From an uncultured Alteromonadaceae bacterium (GTDB lineage: Bacteria; Pseudomonadota; Gammaproteobacteria; Enterobacterales; Alteromonadaceae): a stretch of 64,000 bases of DNA. Positions 55,125 through 63,584 of this stretch are shown here, piece after piece (within the stretch, counting starts at the first letter, position 1; every line of letters starts with the position of its first letter). A model generated the notes under the pieces. It was not told where the DNA came from. It saw only the letters and a list, made by a program, of their open reading frames with translations, and ran no database searches. The translations under genes were made by a program, and so were the position numbers. Location of the stretch: the NCBI GenBank assembly GCA_947494925.1, contig CANLWS010000010.1, positions 1 through 64,000 of the forward strand, given 5' to 3'.

Positions 55125-56156
55125 CTAGTTGACTGGAGCGACACTATCTCCTCTTTCAATAAACGACCTGGATACTTGGTCTCCATTCTTCCAGATGTTG
55201 TGAAATTCTGCCGGGAAACCATGGCTTCCCACTATATCTAAAAAATCAGCTGAATCCTGAATGTGAAAGTGAAGATGCGGTAAATCTGACAAACCACTGT
55301 TCCCGCACTCACCTAAGTAGTCTCCAGCAGTAACCTGATCCCCGAGATTGACCTCTACTGAATATTGTTGCAGGTGAGCAAGAATAGAATACTCTCCGTT
55401 ACCATGATCAATCCCAACGTGATTCCCCAGATACTCGGAGGGGGTGTCATTTTCAATGGGTATTTCGTTGTCCGGAATATCATTGTCCACAGAAATGACC
55501 GTTCCGGAGCCAGGGGCATATATGGGTTTCCCCCAACAAAAATGATCCTCGTTTTCACTACCATCATTTTTGAAGTAATTTCCACCTTCGAATGACAAAA
55601 AATCAACTGCATAACGCTGAGCATTTGTGTCAGCGTGATAGTTGATAAACGTATCCTTTCCGCCCCAAAGAACCACCATCTCATTGGCAAATGGTAACCT
55701 GAAATCTGTTTTGCTCTGTCTGTCAGCAGGGTATTTAGCAACAGCTTCTGGTGGCACCAATCGAAATTCCAATCCTTCAACATTTTGTGACCCTCCACCA
55801 TTTAGTATCCAAAGAAAAGCGCCTTTAATTGCTCCTCCTAAACCGCTATAACTGGCCATAGTTTCTGCATATCGTACATCGTCGTTAACGAAAACATTGT
55901 GTACAAAGCCTGACTTTTTTTCACCCAATTGCCCCATAAGCGTCTGTTGAAATTCATCAAAATCCGAATAGCTACCAAAGACTGCTCTTGCCCTTGGAGA
56001 CATATGCTTCCAGATTTCTGTGTTTTCACCCTGTATCAGCCAATTAGTTAATATGGTGCTATCAACTTGTGCTTCGATTTTTTTTTCAACGACTTTATCT
56101 CCCCCGCAGCCAGGCAGCAGCATGGCTGCAAGTAAGCCTAAAATGTAAAATTTCAA
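55125..56156 (-). CDS. M23 family metallopeptidase-like lipoprotein
   Basis: The 343-residue protein has a lipobox LLPGC (C17). An N-terminal helical domain (about 30-150) precedes an M23/LytM fold (about 200-330) with IYAPGSGTVISVDNDIPD, NHVGIDHGNGEYSILAHLQQ and the zinc-type HLHFH. The first zinc motif is not clearly the canonical HxxxD, so activity is uncertain. M23 proteins cleave murein cross-links or activate amidases. Confidence 0.85.
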   Translation of the reverse strand: MKFYILGLLAAMLLPGCGGDKVVEKKIEAQVDSTILTNWLIQGENTEIWKHMSPRARAVFGSYSDFDEFQQTLMGQLGEKKSGFVHNVFVNDDVRYAETMASYSGLGGAIKGAFLWILNGGGSQNVEGLEFRLVPPEAVAKYPADRQSKTDFRLPFANEMVVLWGGKDTFINYHADTNAQRYAVDFLSFEGGNYFKNDGSENEDHFCWGKPIYAPGSGTVISVDNDIPDNEIPIENDTPSEYLGNHVGIDHGNGEYSILAHLQQYSVEVNLGDQVTAGDYLGECGNSGLSDLPHLHFHIQDSADFLDIVGSHGFPAEFHNIWKNGDQVSRSFIERGDSVAPVN

Positions 56157-56275
56157 TGTCTTTCCTCCTTCTTTACTAGATATAAAACAGTCGTGTTTGC
56201 GGGTGACTCTAATGTCCGAGGTGCTAAATGACGCCTAATTCACCGATATAAAAATGCGATAGAAATGGAGTTCAG

Positions 56276-57430
56276 CTATTCGGTGGCATTGACAATAGTG
56301 GCCAATATCTGCCGCGTTGTAGAAGAAAAACCCTCTACGTCTGAGTAGTTCATATGGAAAATCATCGTAAAATCTGAGTCTTCGAAATAAAATGCTGAGG
56401 TTAAATAGCCGTCTATCGAACCCGTATGACCTAGTATCCGGGTGCCTGTTTTCGACACCAGAATCTCAGTTCCGAGACCTTGATATTTGCGCTCTGATAT
56501 TTTCAGCGGAGCGTCAATCATTGCTATTCCAATGTCGTGAAATGCCCCATCACTTGCATAAATAGCTCGGAGCCATCTGTTCAAGTCTTGCAAATCGCTA
56601 AACATTCCGCCGTCTGGACCGGAGTTTTCACGCCACTGGTAAGTATCAATCCAGCTGAACAAAGGGCTTCCCCATGGAGCAATAGGGGCACCATAGCCAT
56701 GAATAGAATCCCCACCGACAAATTGTTCGTTATAGGCAGTTTGTTCCAATCCTAAGGGCTGAAGTAATTTAAGGGTAAGTAATTTTTTGAGTGGTACTTC
56801 ATAAACAGCTTCTAGAATCAAAGCCAGATAATGGAAATTGGTGTTGGAATAATGGAATCTTTCACCGGGTAAATTGACTGCTGATTTACCTGAAATCTTA
56901 TTGAGCACCAATTTAGGTGTGATGGGCTCATCAGCAGACCAGTCAACCACGTAAAACCAGAAATCGTAGTAGTCCGGAATACCAGACGTATGCTGCAAAA
57001 GTTGCTGAATAGTTGGCACCTGATTGTCCGGCAAGGTCTCAATTGCCCAATTCGGAAGATATTTATCAATCCGATCGCTAAGCGTTAATCTCTGCTCTTT
57101 TTCAGCAATAACCCCGAGCGCTGCAAGGTAAGTTTTGGTGATGCTCCCAACTCGCATTCTGAATGCCGTATCCATCAGTCGTTGTGTTTCCTTTTCAGCA
57201 AACCCGATAGACCTGCTGTACTCAAACCCTGGGCCGCTGACATGGAGTAGTGCACCTGGAGAAATATCTGTCGTATTCTCAAGAATTTTATTCAAATTGT
57301 TGGTCAACAGCTTGGGAGATGAAATATTTCGTTGTTTTGAGTCTTGCTCTACTGAATAACAGGGAGCAGCGCCTAAAAAAAACAACGAACAGAGATACAA
57401 TAACCCTGTGTAGCGATTTTTAAAATTCAT
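56276..57430 (-). CDS. Exported serine hydrolase, beta-lactamase class C fold
   Basis: The 384-residue protein has a signal peptide (about 1-26). The catalytic serine is S96 with K99 in VGSITKTYLAAL, the tyrosine motif is YSNTNFHY, and HTGSIDGY replaces the KTG box. It is shorter than the other member at 34.1 kb and lacks its C-terminal extension. It probably acts as an esterase or D-amino-acid peptidase. It is divergent from an Lrp-type regulator 144 bases away. Confidence 0.9.
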   Translation of the reverse strand: MNFKNRYTGLLYLCSLFFLGAAPCYSVEQDSKQRNISSPKLLTNNLNKILENTTDISPGALLHVSGPGFEYSRSIGFAEKETQRLMDTAFRMRVGSITKTYLAALGVIAEKEQRLTLSDRIDKYLPNWAIETLPDNQVPTIQQLLQHTSGIPDYYDFWFYVVDWSADEPITPKLVLNKISGKSAVNLPGERFHYSNTNFHYLALILEAVYEVPLKKLLTLKLLQPLGLEQTAYNEQFVGGDSIHGYGAPIAPWGSPLFSWIDTYQWRENSGPDGGMFSDLQDLNRWLRAIYASDGAFHDIGIAMIDAPLKISERKYQGLGTEILVSKTGTRILGHTGSIDGYLTSAFYFEDSDFTMIFHMNYSDVEGFSSTTRQILATIVNATE

Positions 57431-57574
57431 AAGGATTTATAGATTGGAATTAATGATGGGAGAATTTTACTATCGTTTTGAAAAACAAATTCGGCTATAT
57501 AAACCACATGAAAGATGCTTTTAGTCATTTATTATTTATAATATGACTTATTTATTCAGACGTTTGGAGATTTT

Positions 57575-58027
57575 ATGCCACTCGATACTTTCGATAAAGC
57601 AATTCTAAATATTGTGCAGTATGACAATTTGATATCACATGCGAAAATTGGTGAAAAAATAGGTCTATCCACTTCTTCAGTGCGCCGCAGACTGCAATCA
57701 ATGAAGGAATCTGGCACGATAAAACAAAATGTCGCACTGGTTGAACCTGCTGAAAGTGGCGTAATTTTGCTGGTTTCCCTATCTTTTCTAAATGAAACCG
57801 TAGAGATTTACAGGCAATTTGAGAAGCATGCCGCACAGACGCCAGAAATTACCCAATGTTACCATGTGGCAGGTACATACGATTATGTGCTTGTCGTGCA
57901 TGGCCCTTCATTGCAGTGGTATGAAAACTGGAGTCAGAATATATTGATGAAAAACGAGAATATTAAGCGCTACGATACTACCGTCGTTTGGTCTTGTAAG
58001 AAGTTCAAAACTCAAATCGAGCTATGA
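57575..58027 (+). CDS. Lrp/AsnC family regulator
   Basis: The 150-residue protein has an N-terminal helix-turn-helix (about 4-60: LDTFDKAILNIVQYDNLISHAKIGEKIGLSTSSVRRRLQSMK) and a RAM ligand-binding domain (about 70-145: GTYDYVLVVHG). The start ATG 57575 follows GGAG. It may regulate the divergent serine hydrolase; the amino-acid ligand is unknown. Confidence 0.92.
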   Translation: MPLDTFDKAILNIVQYDNLISHAKIGEKIGLSTSSVRRRLQSMKESGTIKQNVALVEPAESGVILLVSLSFLNETVEIYRQFEKHAAQTPEITQCYHVAGTYDYVLVVHGPSLQWYENWSQNILMKNENIKRYDTTVVWSCKKFKTQIEL

Positions 58028-58089
58028 AGTCGAACCGCTCTTGCCCTAAATCAGCATATTAGGGTGAGGTAGGCTACCTACTTCCAAAT

Positions 58090-58956
58090 TTATCTGATGG
58101 GCAAATAAATGTCGGTTATCATTTCGCTCTCAGGTACTTCAGGGAAGAAGCTTACTCGTTCTAAAAATAAAGGGTAATCTCGAACTTTAAAATTTGAATT
58201 CCTCAACCAGTCAGAGAATAGGAAATTCACTACCTGATCTATTGTGTCATCACTGCCTATATGTCTGACTACTGCACACTTTCCTTCTGGGATAACGCTG
58301 TTAAACACTCCATATTCATTTCGGTCAACTTCCCTATTGACGGAACAACAGAGGTCAAATCTAAAGTCTTCCTGCGCAATCAGTTTTGGGTCATCATAGA
58401 GCAAATTGAATGTCCTGCTTCTTCTTGGTGGCAACTGGTTTTATTTTCGCCAATTAATAAATCTTTGTATTGTCTTTCCTAATAGATTCGGCGCACCTCG
58501 GTGTTCCATGACCGCAATATTAGTGTTCGGAAACTCTACTATTTGCGCATTAAATTCAGCAGTGCTGCGCATGATTTTGCCCCTTAGTTTTAATATCGGC
58601 TCGTAGTTTTTGTGCCAAGGTGTCCAATCAGGCGATTCTCTGAAATCAGATGGGCTTAGTGCGAAGTGCTTTTTGAAAACACGAGAGAAAGCTTCATGAC
58701 TCTCATAACCATTGGCCAATGCGATATCTAAAATGTTTCCACTGTCCCTAAAAGCTAACTGATAGGCGGCTCTTTTGAGTCGCATTAGCTTGACTAGTGA
58801 AATGACAGATATGCCAAAGAACGCCGAACACTGTCTATGAAAATGAAACTTTGAAAGGCAAGTTAGACGGCTAAGCTCACTAACATCGAGATCCGCGTCA
58901 AGATTAGCTTCGATATAACTTACAATTTTGATAAATCGATCTTCGTGCTTTGACAT
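58090..58956 (-). pseudogene. AraC-GyrI (Rob-like) regulator split by an in-frame stop codon
   Basis: The first part (58956-58441) encodes an N-terminal AraC helix-turn-helix pair (about residues 5-105) and the start of a GyrI-like domain, ending FINWRK. A TAA at 58443-58441 follows. In the same frame the second part (to 58090) continues NQLPPRRSRTF, the rest of the GyrI-like domain, ending MITDIYLPIR. Homologues have an acidic or small residue at the stop, so one G to T change in a GAA codon would explain it. The rejoined length, 288 codons, is normal for the family. Either this is a recent pseudogene, a base-calling error, or a natural truncation that leaves a constitutive DNA-binding half. 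Confidence 0.85.
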
Positions 58957-59114
58957 TTAAATAGTGTTCTCCCCAGCAATTGAATACTAACGCTTGCTGA
59001 CGAGCCGCATCTGACCAAAGTTGCTCATAGGATAAATCTAACGATGCTTCGAATTTGCAGCAAGCACAAATTAGCCAGCTACATAAGAGAGTTTTATATT
59101 TTTATATAAAATGA

Positions 59115-59147
59115 GAAGGACCAAATCAGACTATAAATTGGTCCTTC
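59115..59147 (-). terminator. Terminator after the AHSA1 gene, next to an A+T palindrome
   Basis: GAAGGACCAA (59115-59124) and TTGGTCCTTC (59138-59147) form a perfect 10-base stem with a 13-base loop, 11 bases after the AHSA1 stop. On the minus strand a T-rich stretch follows, including TTTTATAT-N4-ATATAAAA at 59092-59111, a perfect palindrome. Confidence 0.7.
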
Positions 59148-59157
59148 AATTTACCGA

Positions 59158-59652
59158 CTAAGTGAGCTCGGCCAATATCTCGTCAAGGATAACGTAACCG
59201 CTGCCCCAACCTTTATCCATATTGGACATCGCCTCAGCAAAACAGCTTATTTCTGCCTCACTACATTCGTGCGGTATCTGGGTTAACAACACCTTGGTTT
59301 GATCGCCTACCTGTTCAAATGTCACAGTAGTTAACAGCACCCCAGGCCATTCCGGCATCATTGGATTTGCCATCGAATTCCATTCTGCATCTGTGCTTGA
59401 GTAGTGCAGCCAAACCATTTTTTCGCCTTCCTGCACCTCTTGAAACGCCATTTTAGAGTACATGGAGTTGTCGCCCCATTTCATTTCATTCAGCCACACG
59501 CCACCTGGTCTTAAATCAAATTCATGAATGATGGTCTCAACTCCCGGTCCATACCATCTATGCAACAAATCGGGGTCGGTCCAGGCTCGCCAGACCAATT
59601 CCTTTGGCCCGTTAAATGTTCGTTCTAATTTATAAATCGGTAGCTCACTCAT
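59158..59652 (-). CDS. AHSA1-type SRPBCC domain protein
   Basis: The 164-residue protein has the activator-of-Hsp90-homologue fold: LERTFNGPKELVWRAWTDPDLLHRWYGPG at the start and ILDEILAELT at the end, with GGVWLNEMKWGDNSMYSK in the middle. It binds a hydrophobic ligand, identity unknown. ATG 59652 overlaps the end of the ArsR gene by eight bases; ArsR-AHSA1 pairs are common and suggest a small ligand-responsive cassette. Confidence 0.92.
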   Translation of the reverse strand: MSELPIYKLERTFNGPKELVWRAWTDPDLLHRWYGPGVETIIHEFDLRPGGVWLNEMKWGDNSMYSKMAFQEVQEGEKMVWLHYSSTDAEWNSMANPMMPEWPGVLLTTVTFEQVGDQTKVLLTQIPHECSEAEISCFAEAMSNMDKGWGSGYVILDEILAELT

Positions 59653-60019
59653 TTTTTGAATCCTTGTCTGTTAGTTTCATTTCAACCAACAACTCATCCA
59701 ACTGGTCGAAACTTGTTTCCCAAAATGCTTTGAATTCTTCCAACCATCTGACGGCAGAAGCCATATTCTCAGCGTTAAGTTTGGCAGGACGACGTTGCTG
59801 ATCCACGTCCCTGTCTACCAAGCCGGCTTTTTCCAATACCCTTAAATGTTTGGATACGGCCGGTTGGCTCATTTCAAACGGCTCAGCAAGTTCGTTGACC
59901 GACGCCTGCCCCTTGGCCAGACGAGACAGAATCGCTCTTCTTGTCGGGTCCGCCAATGCAGCAAAAACATGATCTAGATTTGCTTGCTTATTTATATAAC
60001 CACTTAGTTCCATAACCAT
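59645..60019 (-). CDS. ArsR/SmtB family repressor paired with AHSA1 protein
   Basis: The 124-residue winged helix has LDHVFAALADPTRRAILSRLAKGQASVNELAEPFEMSQPAVSKHLRVLEKAGLV at residues 15-68. It lacks the metal-binding cysteines of arsenic- or cadmium-type members, so it probably does not sense metals. ATG 60019 has no ribosome site and lies within the AT-rich near-palindrome ATAAC-CATATA-GTTAT (60012-60027), with a TTGACT box at 60048-60043. Translation may be leaderless, and the repressor may block its own start. Confidence 0.9.
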   Translation of the reverse strand: MVMELSGYINKQANLDHVFAALADPTRRAILSRLAKGQASVNELAEPFEMSQPAVSKHLRVLEKAGLVDRDVDQQRRPAKLNAENMASAVRWLEEFKAFWETSFDQLDELLVEMKLTDKDSKNE

Positions 60020-60159
60020 ATAGTTATATAGAAATCAAAAAGAGTCAATGGCTATTTTATGTGGATGGTCATAAGGAAAGGTTTAGAATGGTGAGATAGA
60101 CGAGAAACCAATAATCAAATTGTACTTACTGCTATAGACATGGCGGATTACACTTTGTT

Positions 60160-60663
60160 TCAAAACCCTTTTACCAGCAGCTTTCTGACTCTGGCTTTAA
60201 CCGAAGCCGGTTCATCATGCATGGCTAATTCAAAAAAAGATGTCACTTCTTCGCGATACTCCGGGTAGGTCTCTGCAAACCAATACAGACCATTGTAGGC
60301 CCAGGCGCGGACAAATTTGTTGTCGTCATCCAGACATCGGCGCAGGAAATGTTCAAGTTTAGTTTTATCCGCATGCTGTACCGGCATTACGGCGATCATT
60401 TGTAACAGGTGTAATTTTGATTGCCAGTCAGTTAAAAGATCACATAGCGAATACAAACGGCTTACCTGATCTGGCTCAAATATGCCTTTCTGGTCGGTGT
60501 GGTGTTTCAGTAACCAGGTGCTGCCTTTTGATAGCTTGGCGTTGGCAGCAAGCTGAATCAGGGTGTTGATAAATCCAGGAGAGTGATGTTCAGACTGGAA
60601 TATCGCTTCAATATCATCTTTGGATTTGCCGTCCCAGACCGCTATTTTCGCATCCAGATTCAT
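60160..60663 (-). CDS. Helical-repeat protein of unknown function (167 aa)
   Basis: The protein appears all-helical. LEHFLRRCLDDDNKFVRAWAYNGLYWFAETYPEYREEV and SVKARVRKLL resemble HEAT-type repeats. It has no signal peptide. The ATG at 60663 overlaps the stop of the lipoprotein gene (ATGA), so the two are coupled. The frame to 60705 is overlap only. The role is unknown. Confidence 0.75.
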   Translation of the reverse strand: MNLDAKIAVWDGKSKDDIEAIFQSEHHSPGFINTLIQLAANAKLSKGSTWLLKHHTDQKGIFEPDQVSRLYSLCDLLTDWQSKLHLLQMIAVMPVQHADKTKLEHFLRRCLDDDNKFVRAWAYNGLYWFAETYPEYREEVTSFFELAMHDEPASVKARVRKLLVKGF

Positions 60664-61490
60664 ATGAGCTTTTTCGGAAACGCATCCATTTTTTTGTTTA
60701 ACCACTTGGCGTCAAAAAGTAAATCATCCACCTCATCCTGCGCTTTCTTCAGCTGGCGTTGATTCAATTTGTCATATAAACCAAAGAAGTTCTGATTAAC
60801 TTTTGCCTTCTCTTTATCCAATGCACTGTATAATCCCTGCCAAACTGCTGCCTTGTGATATTGCTCCTTGTTCATGTAATAACCTACATAGAATTCATAA
60901 ATTCTCGGTTCAATATCGGCGATTATTGTCGCCCTTTCCAGCACCATTTTGGCATAAGCCCGAGCACCTTCAAGATCCTTTTTTGCTGTCTCCAACATAA
61001 GCGCAACGTACACGTCCTGATGGACTTGGTCGGCCAGTTCAACACCATTACGCATCGACTCAAAGTATTGCTCATTTTGACTGCGTTGCCACAACCACAA
61101 ATTGACTTCAGGCCTGGCTCCGGTTCGGGTAGACGCGAGAATATCCTTTTGCAGCTCAGTAATTTTACGGATGGTGTTAATTTGGGATTGTTTATCTTCT
61201 TTATTGCGGACTGTTTCAGAAACAAAAGCGTTTTCCAGACACTCACCATAAGTGTCGAGTGTCTTTAGTGCCAAGTAGGCATTGACGGAAGAAGAACGCA
61301 GTTTTTGTACTGCCAGCGCTCTGATGGTGTCACTGCGCTGAATTGAACACAATGCACCGCTGTGAGTAGCATCGCATATATCTTTATGCTCATCACAAAT
61401 CATCCAGATGGATGCTTCTGTCACGTCAGTGGGTTCACAGGCGATAAGTATAAAACTGGCAATAAAAACAGTAACACTGCGTAGTATCAT
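60660..61490 (-). CDS. Lipoprotein, DUF2989-like
   Basis: The 276-residue lipoprotein has the lipobox LIAC (C18). The mature part starts with a cysteine-rich patch (ICDEHKDICDATHSGALC) and continues as TPR-like helices (VYVALMLETAKKDLEGARAYAKMVLERA). This looks like DUF2989 of Vibrio and Alteromonas, recalled from memory. It is upstream of the helical-repeat gene, and sspA-sspB lie just upstream on the same strand behind a terminator. Confidence 0.7.
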   Translation of the reverse strand: MILRSVTVFIASFILIACEPTDVTEASIWMICDEHKDICDATHSGALCSIQRSDTIRALAVQKLRSSSVNAYLALKTLDTYGECLENAFVSETVRNKEDKQSQINTIRKITELQKDILASTRTGARPEVNLWLWQRSQNEQYFESMRNGVELADQVHQDVYVALMLETAKKDLEGARAYAKMVLERATIIADIEPRIYEFYVGYYMNKEQYHKAAVWQGLYSALDKEKAKVNQNFFGLYDKLNQRQLKKAQDEVDDLLFDAKWLNKKMDAFPKKLI

Positions 61491-61579
61491 AATTGTCCGA
61501 TGTCATGATCATTTCAGGGTCAGAGTTATTCCTTTAACCCAGTTGCATTCACGCAAGTGTACAACGATATTCAAAGAAA

Positions 61580-61607
61580 AAAAAAGGTGTCTTGCGACAC
61601 CTTTTTT
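61580..61607 (-). terminator. Terminator after sspA-sspB
   Basis: AAAAAAGGTGTC (61580-61591) and GACACCTTTTTT (61596-61607) form a 12-base stem closing on TTGC, six bases past the sspB stop. It works on the minus strand, with the T-run complementary to the left arm. Confidence 0.93.
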
Positions 61608-61612
61608 GTAAT

Positions 61613-62026
61613 CTACTTTACTACCTTAAGATTTGGCTTCCCTTTAACCGGTTTTTCCGGTGGTACCGTTTCGTCTGCAGTAGCCAATGGCGACTCTTCC
61701 GCCTCGATCTCGTCATCGAAACTGAATACAGTGCCTGCGCCATTTTCCTTGGCATAAATGGCTAATACTGCCTTACAAGGCACATTTAGCACTCTGGCAA
61801 CCCCACCAAAACGCGCTTCGAAACTGACATCGATATTAGTCATATTCAATTTCGCGCATGCGGAAGGAGAGACATTCAATACAATCTGACCATCACGAAC
61901 ATGTTCCATCGGAACTTGCGTTCCAGGGATGTTTGCATCAACCACGAGATAAGGAGTGAGATTGTTATCAACAATCCACTCATAAAACGCTCGTAACATG
62001 TAAGGTTGGTTTGGAGTCATATTCAT
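61613..62026 (-). CDS. sspB: ClpXP protease specificity-enhancing factor SspB
   Basis: The 137-residue adaptor delivers ssrA-tagged proteins to ClpXP. Its substrate-binding fold is PYMLRAFYEWIVDNNLTPYLVVDANIPGTQVP and IVLNVSPSACAKLNM. The disordered tail ends in the ClpX-binding motif KPNLKVVK. It follows sspA by six bases. Confidence 0.96.
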   Translation of the reverse strand: MNMTPNQPYMLRAFYEWIVDNNLTPYLVVDANIPGTQVPMEHVRDGQIVLNVSPSACAKLNMTNIDVSFEARFGGVARVLNVPCKAVLAIYAKENGAGTVFSFDDEIEAEESPLATADETVPPEKPVKGKPNLKVVK

Positions 62027-62032
62027 AACGAT

Positions 62033-62665
62033 TTACAATGGATCGTGAATTTCTCTTTCCTGGTCCGTTAAAGAAGCCTTAAATGATGCACGTTCAAAAA
62101 TACGGCTCATATAACTCAATACTTCTTTGCTTCCTGCGCCAGTCAGTTGAATACCTAGTGCAGGTAAACGCCACAATAATGGTGCCAGATAACAATCCAC
62201 CAAACTGAATTCTTCACTCATGAAATACGGTGTTTCAGCAAACAATGGTGCCAGGCTCAGCAGTGCTTCGCGCAGTTCAGTGCGGGCAGATTCAAGATCG
62301 CCCTCGTTACGCATAATTCTTGCAGCAACAGAATACCAATCCTGTTCAATACGATGCATCATCAAACGACTTTGACCACGCGATACCGGATAAACTGGCA
62401 TTAAAGGTGGGTGAGGAAAACGTTCGTCCAAGTATTCCATGATGATATGAGATTTGTACAACACCAACTCTCTGTCCACCAAGGTTGGTACCGTGCCATA
62501 AGGGTTTAAATCCAATAAATCTTCAGGCAAATTACTCGGATCCGTGTAGCTAATTTCTACTCCTACCCCTTTCTCTGCTAGTACAATACGTACCTGATGA
62601 CTATAAATATCCAGCGTGTCAGAAAATAACGTCATGATAGAACGTTTATTCGCGGCAACAGCCAT
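62033..62665 (-). CDS. sspA: Stringent starvation protein A
   Basis: The 210-residue protein has a glutathione-transferase fold but binds RNA polymerase, and is required for stress-dependent gene expression in relatives. Blocks are MTLFSDTLDIYSHQVRIVLAEKGV and EYLDERFPHPPLMPVYPVSRGQSRLMMHRIEQDW. A strong GGAGG lies seven bases before ATG 62665. It is first in sspA-sspB. Confidence 0.96.
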   Translation of the reverse strand: MAVAANKRSIMTLFSDTLDIYSHQVRIVLAEKGVGVEISYTDPSNLPEDLLDLNPYGTVPTLVDRELVLYKSHIIMEYLDERFPHPPLMPVYPVSRGQSRLMMHRIEQDWYSVAARIMRNEGDLESARTELREALLSLAPLFAETPYFMSEEFSLVDCYLAPLLWRLPALGIQLTGAGSKEVLSYMSRIFERASFKASLTDQEREIHDPL

Positions 62666-62783
62666 TAACTATCCTCCAGAATCAAAATGCCTTGCAAATT
62701 AGCGTGCCAATAAAATAATAAACAGCCCACCAAGGCCTGGCCCGGGGCTGTGTGCTAACTGCTTTGCGATTACTACGTTTGGC

Positions 62784-62818
62784 AAAAGGGGGCATTTTTC
62801 GCCGAATGGCCTGCCCCC
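62784..62818 (-). terminator. Probable terminator after petC
   Basis: On the minus strand GGGGGCA (62818-62812), a 17-base loop and TGCCCCC (62794-62788) are followed by TTTT (62787-62784). It lies 32 bases past the petC stop. The loop is long and the T-run short, so strength is uncertain. Confidence 0.55.
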
Positions 62819-62849
62819 AGCCGCGCATTATATCTTACTTTTTGCGGAA

Positions 62850-63584
62850 TTAATGCACATCTCGCCAATATTCTTTCTTAAGCAGGTAAACGAAGATGAA
62901 TAGGACTACCAAAAACATCAAAACCCAACGGCCAATCGCTTCTGATTTCAGTCTGGAAGGTTCACCGACATAGACCAGGTAGTTGACTAGATCGAGAACC
63001 GCTTTGTCATATTGGGCGGCATCTAACTCACCGTCACCATCTGACTTAATACCAGCGTTTAGCATCACCATTTCGCCATCAACCATGCGCTCTTCCTTGG
63101 CTTCACGAGGTGTGCCTTGAAGTTCTTGAAGAACGTGAGGCATGCCCACATCAGGAAAAACTTTGTTGTTAACACCAAAAGTTTTGTTTTCGTCCACATA
63201 AAAAGTACGTAGATAGGTGTAAAGCCAATCAGCGCCTCTTACACGTGCCACCAGTGTCAAATCAGGTGGTGGAGCACCAAACCAGGTCGCCGCAGATTCC
63301 GCAGGGATCGCGCTCTTAATATGATCAGTAGGCTTTTCACCGGTAAACTGCAAAAGCTCAGCGCCCAGTTCAACTGGAATACCTAAGTCTTCAAAACTAC
63401 GGGAGTAACGTTGATACTGCATGTTGTGACAACCAAGGCAGTAGTTGTTGAATAACATGGCACCACTTTGCAATGATGCTTTGTCAGTCAAATCATAATT
63501 TGCTTTATCCAACGGATAATTACTGCCCGCCGCGAACACCAGGGACGGCACCAACAGACTAATGAACAATACTAACTTCTTCAT
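62850..63584 (-). CDS. petC: Cytochrome c1 of the cytochrome bc1 complex
   Basis: This heme c subunit of complex III has 244 residues, a signal peptide (about 1-19), the heme motif CLGCH (C49, C52, H53) and a later axial methionine in FPDVGMPHVL. The C-terminal anchor is RWVLMFLVVLFIFVYLL. ATG 63584 overlaps the petB stop (ATGA). It accepts electrons from the Rieske protein and passes them to a soluble cytochrome c. Confidence 0.96.
   Translation of the reverse strand: MKKLVLFISLLVPSLVFAAGSNYPLDKANYDLTDKASLQSGAMLFNNYCLGCHNMQYQRYSRSFEDLGIPVELGAELLQFTGEKPTDHIKSAIPAESAATWFGAPPPDLTLVARVRGADWLYTYLRTFYVDENKTFGVNNKVFPDVGMPHVLQELQGTPREAKEERMVDGEMVMLNAGIKSDGDGELDAAQYDKAVLDLVNYLVYVGEPSRLKSEAIGRWVLMFLVVLFIFVYLLKKEYWRDVH

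Noticed and set aside
55355-55801. Alternative-frame 148-codon ORF within the M23 lipoprotein gene
   Set aside because: The main frame has a lipobox and M23 motifs; the alternative has neither.
58434-58443. Frameshift between the two halves of the AraC-GyrI gene
   Set aside because: Codon-by-codon reading shows both halves in one frame with a TAA between them, so this is a nonsense codon, not a frameshift.
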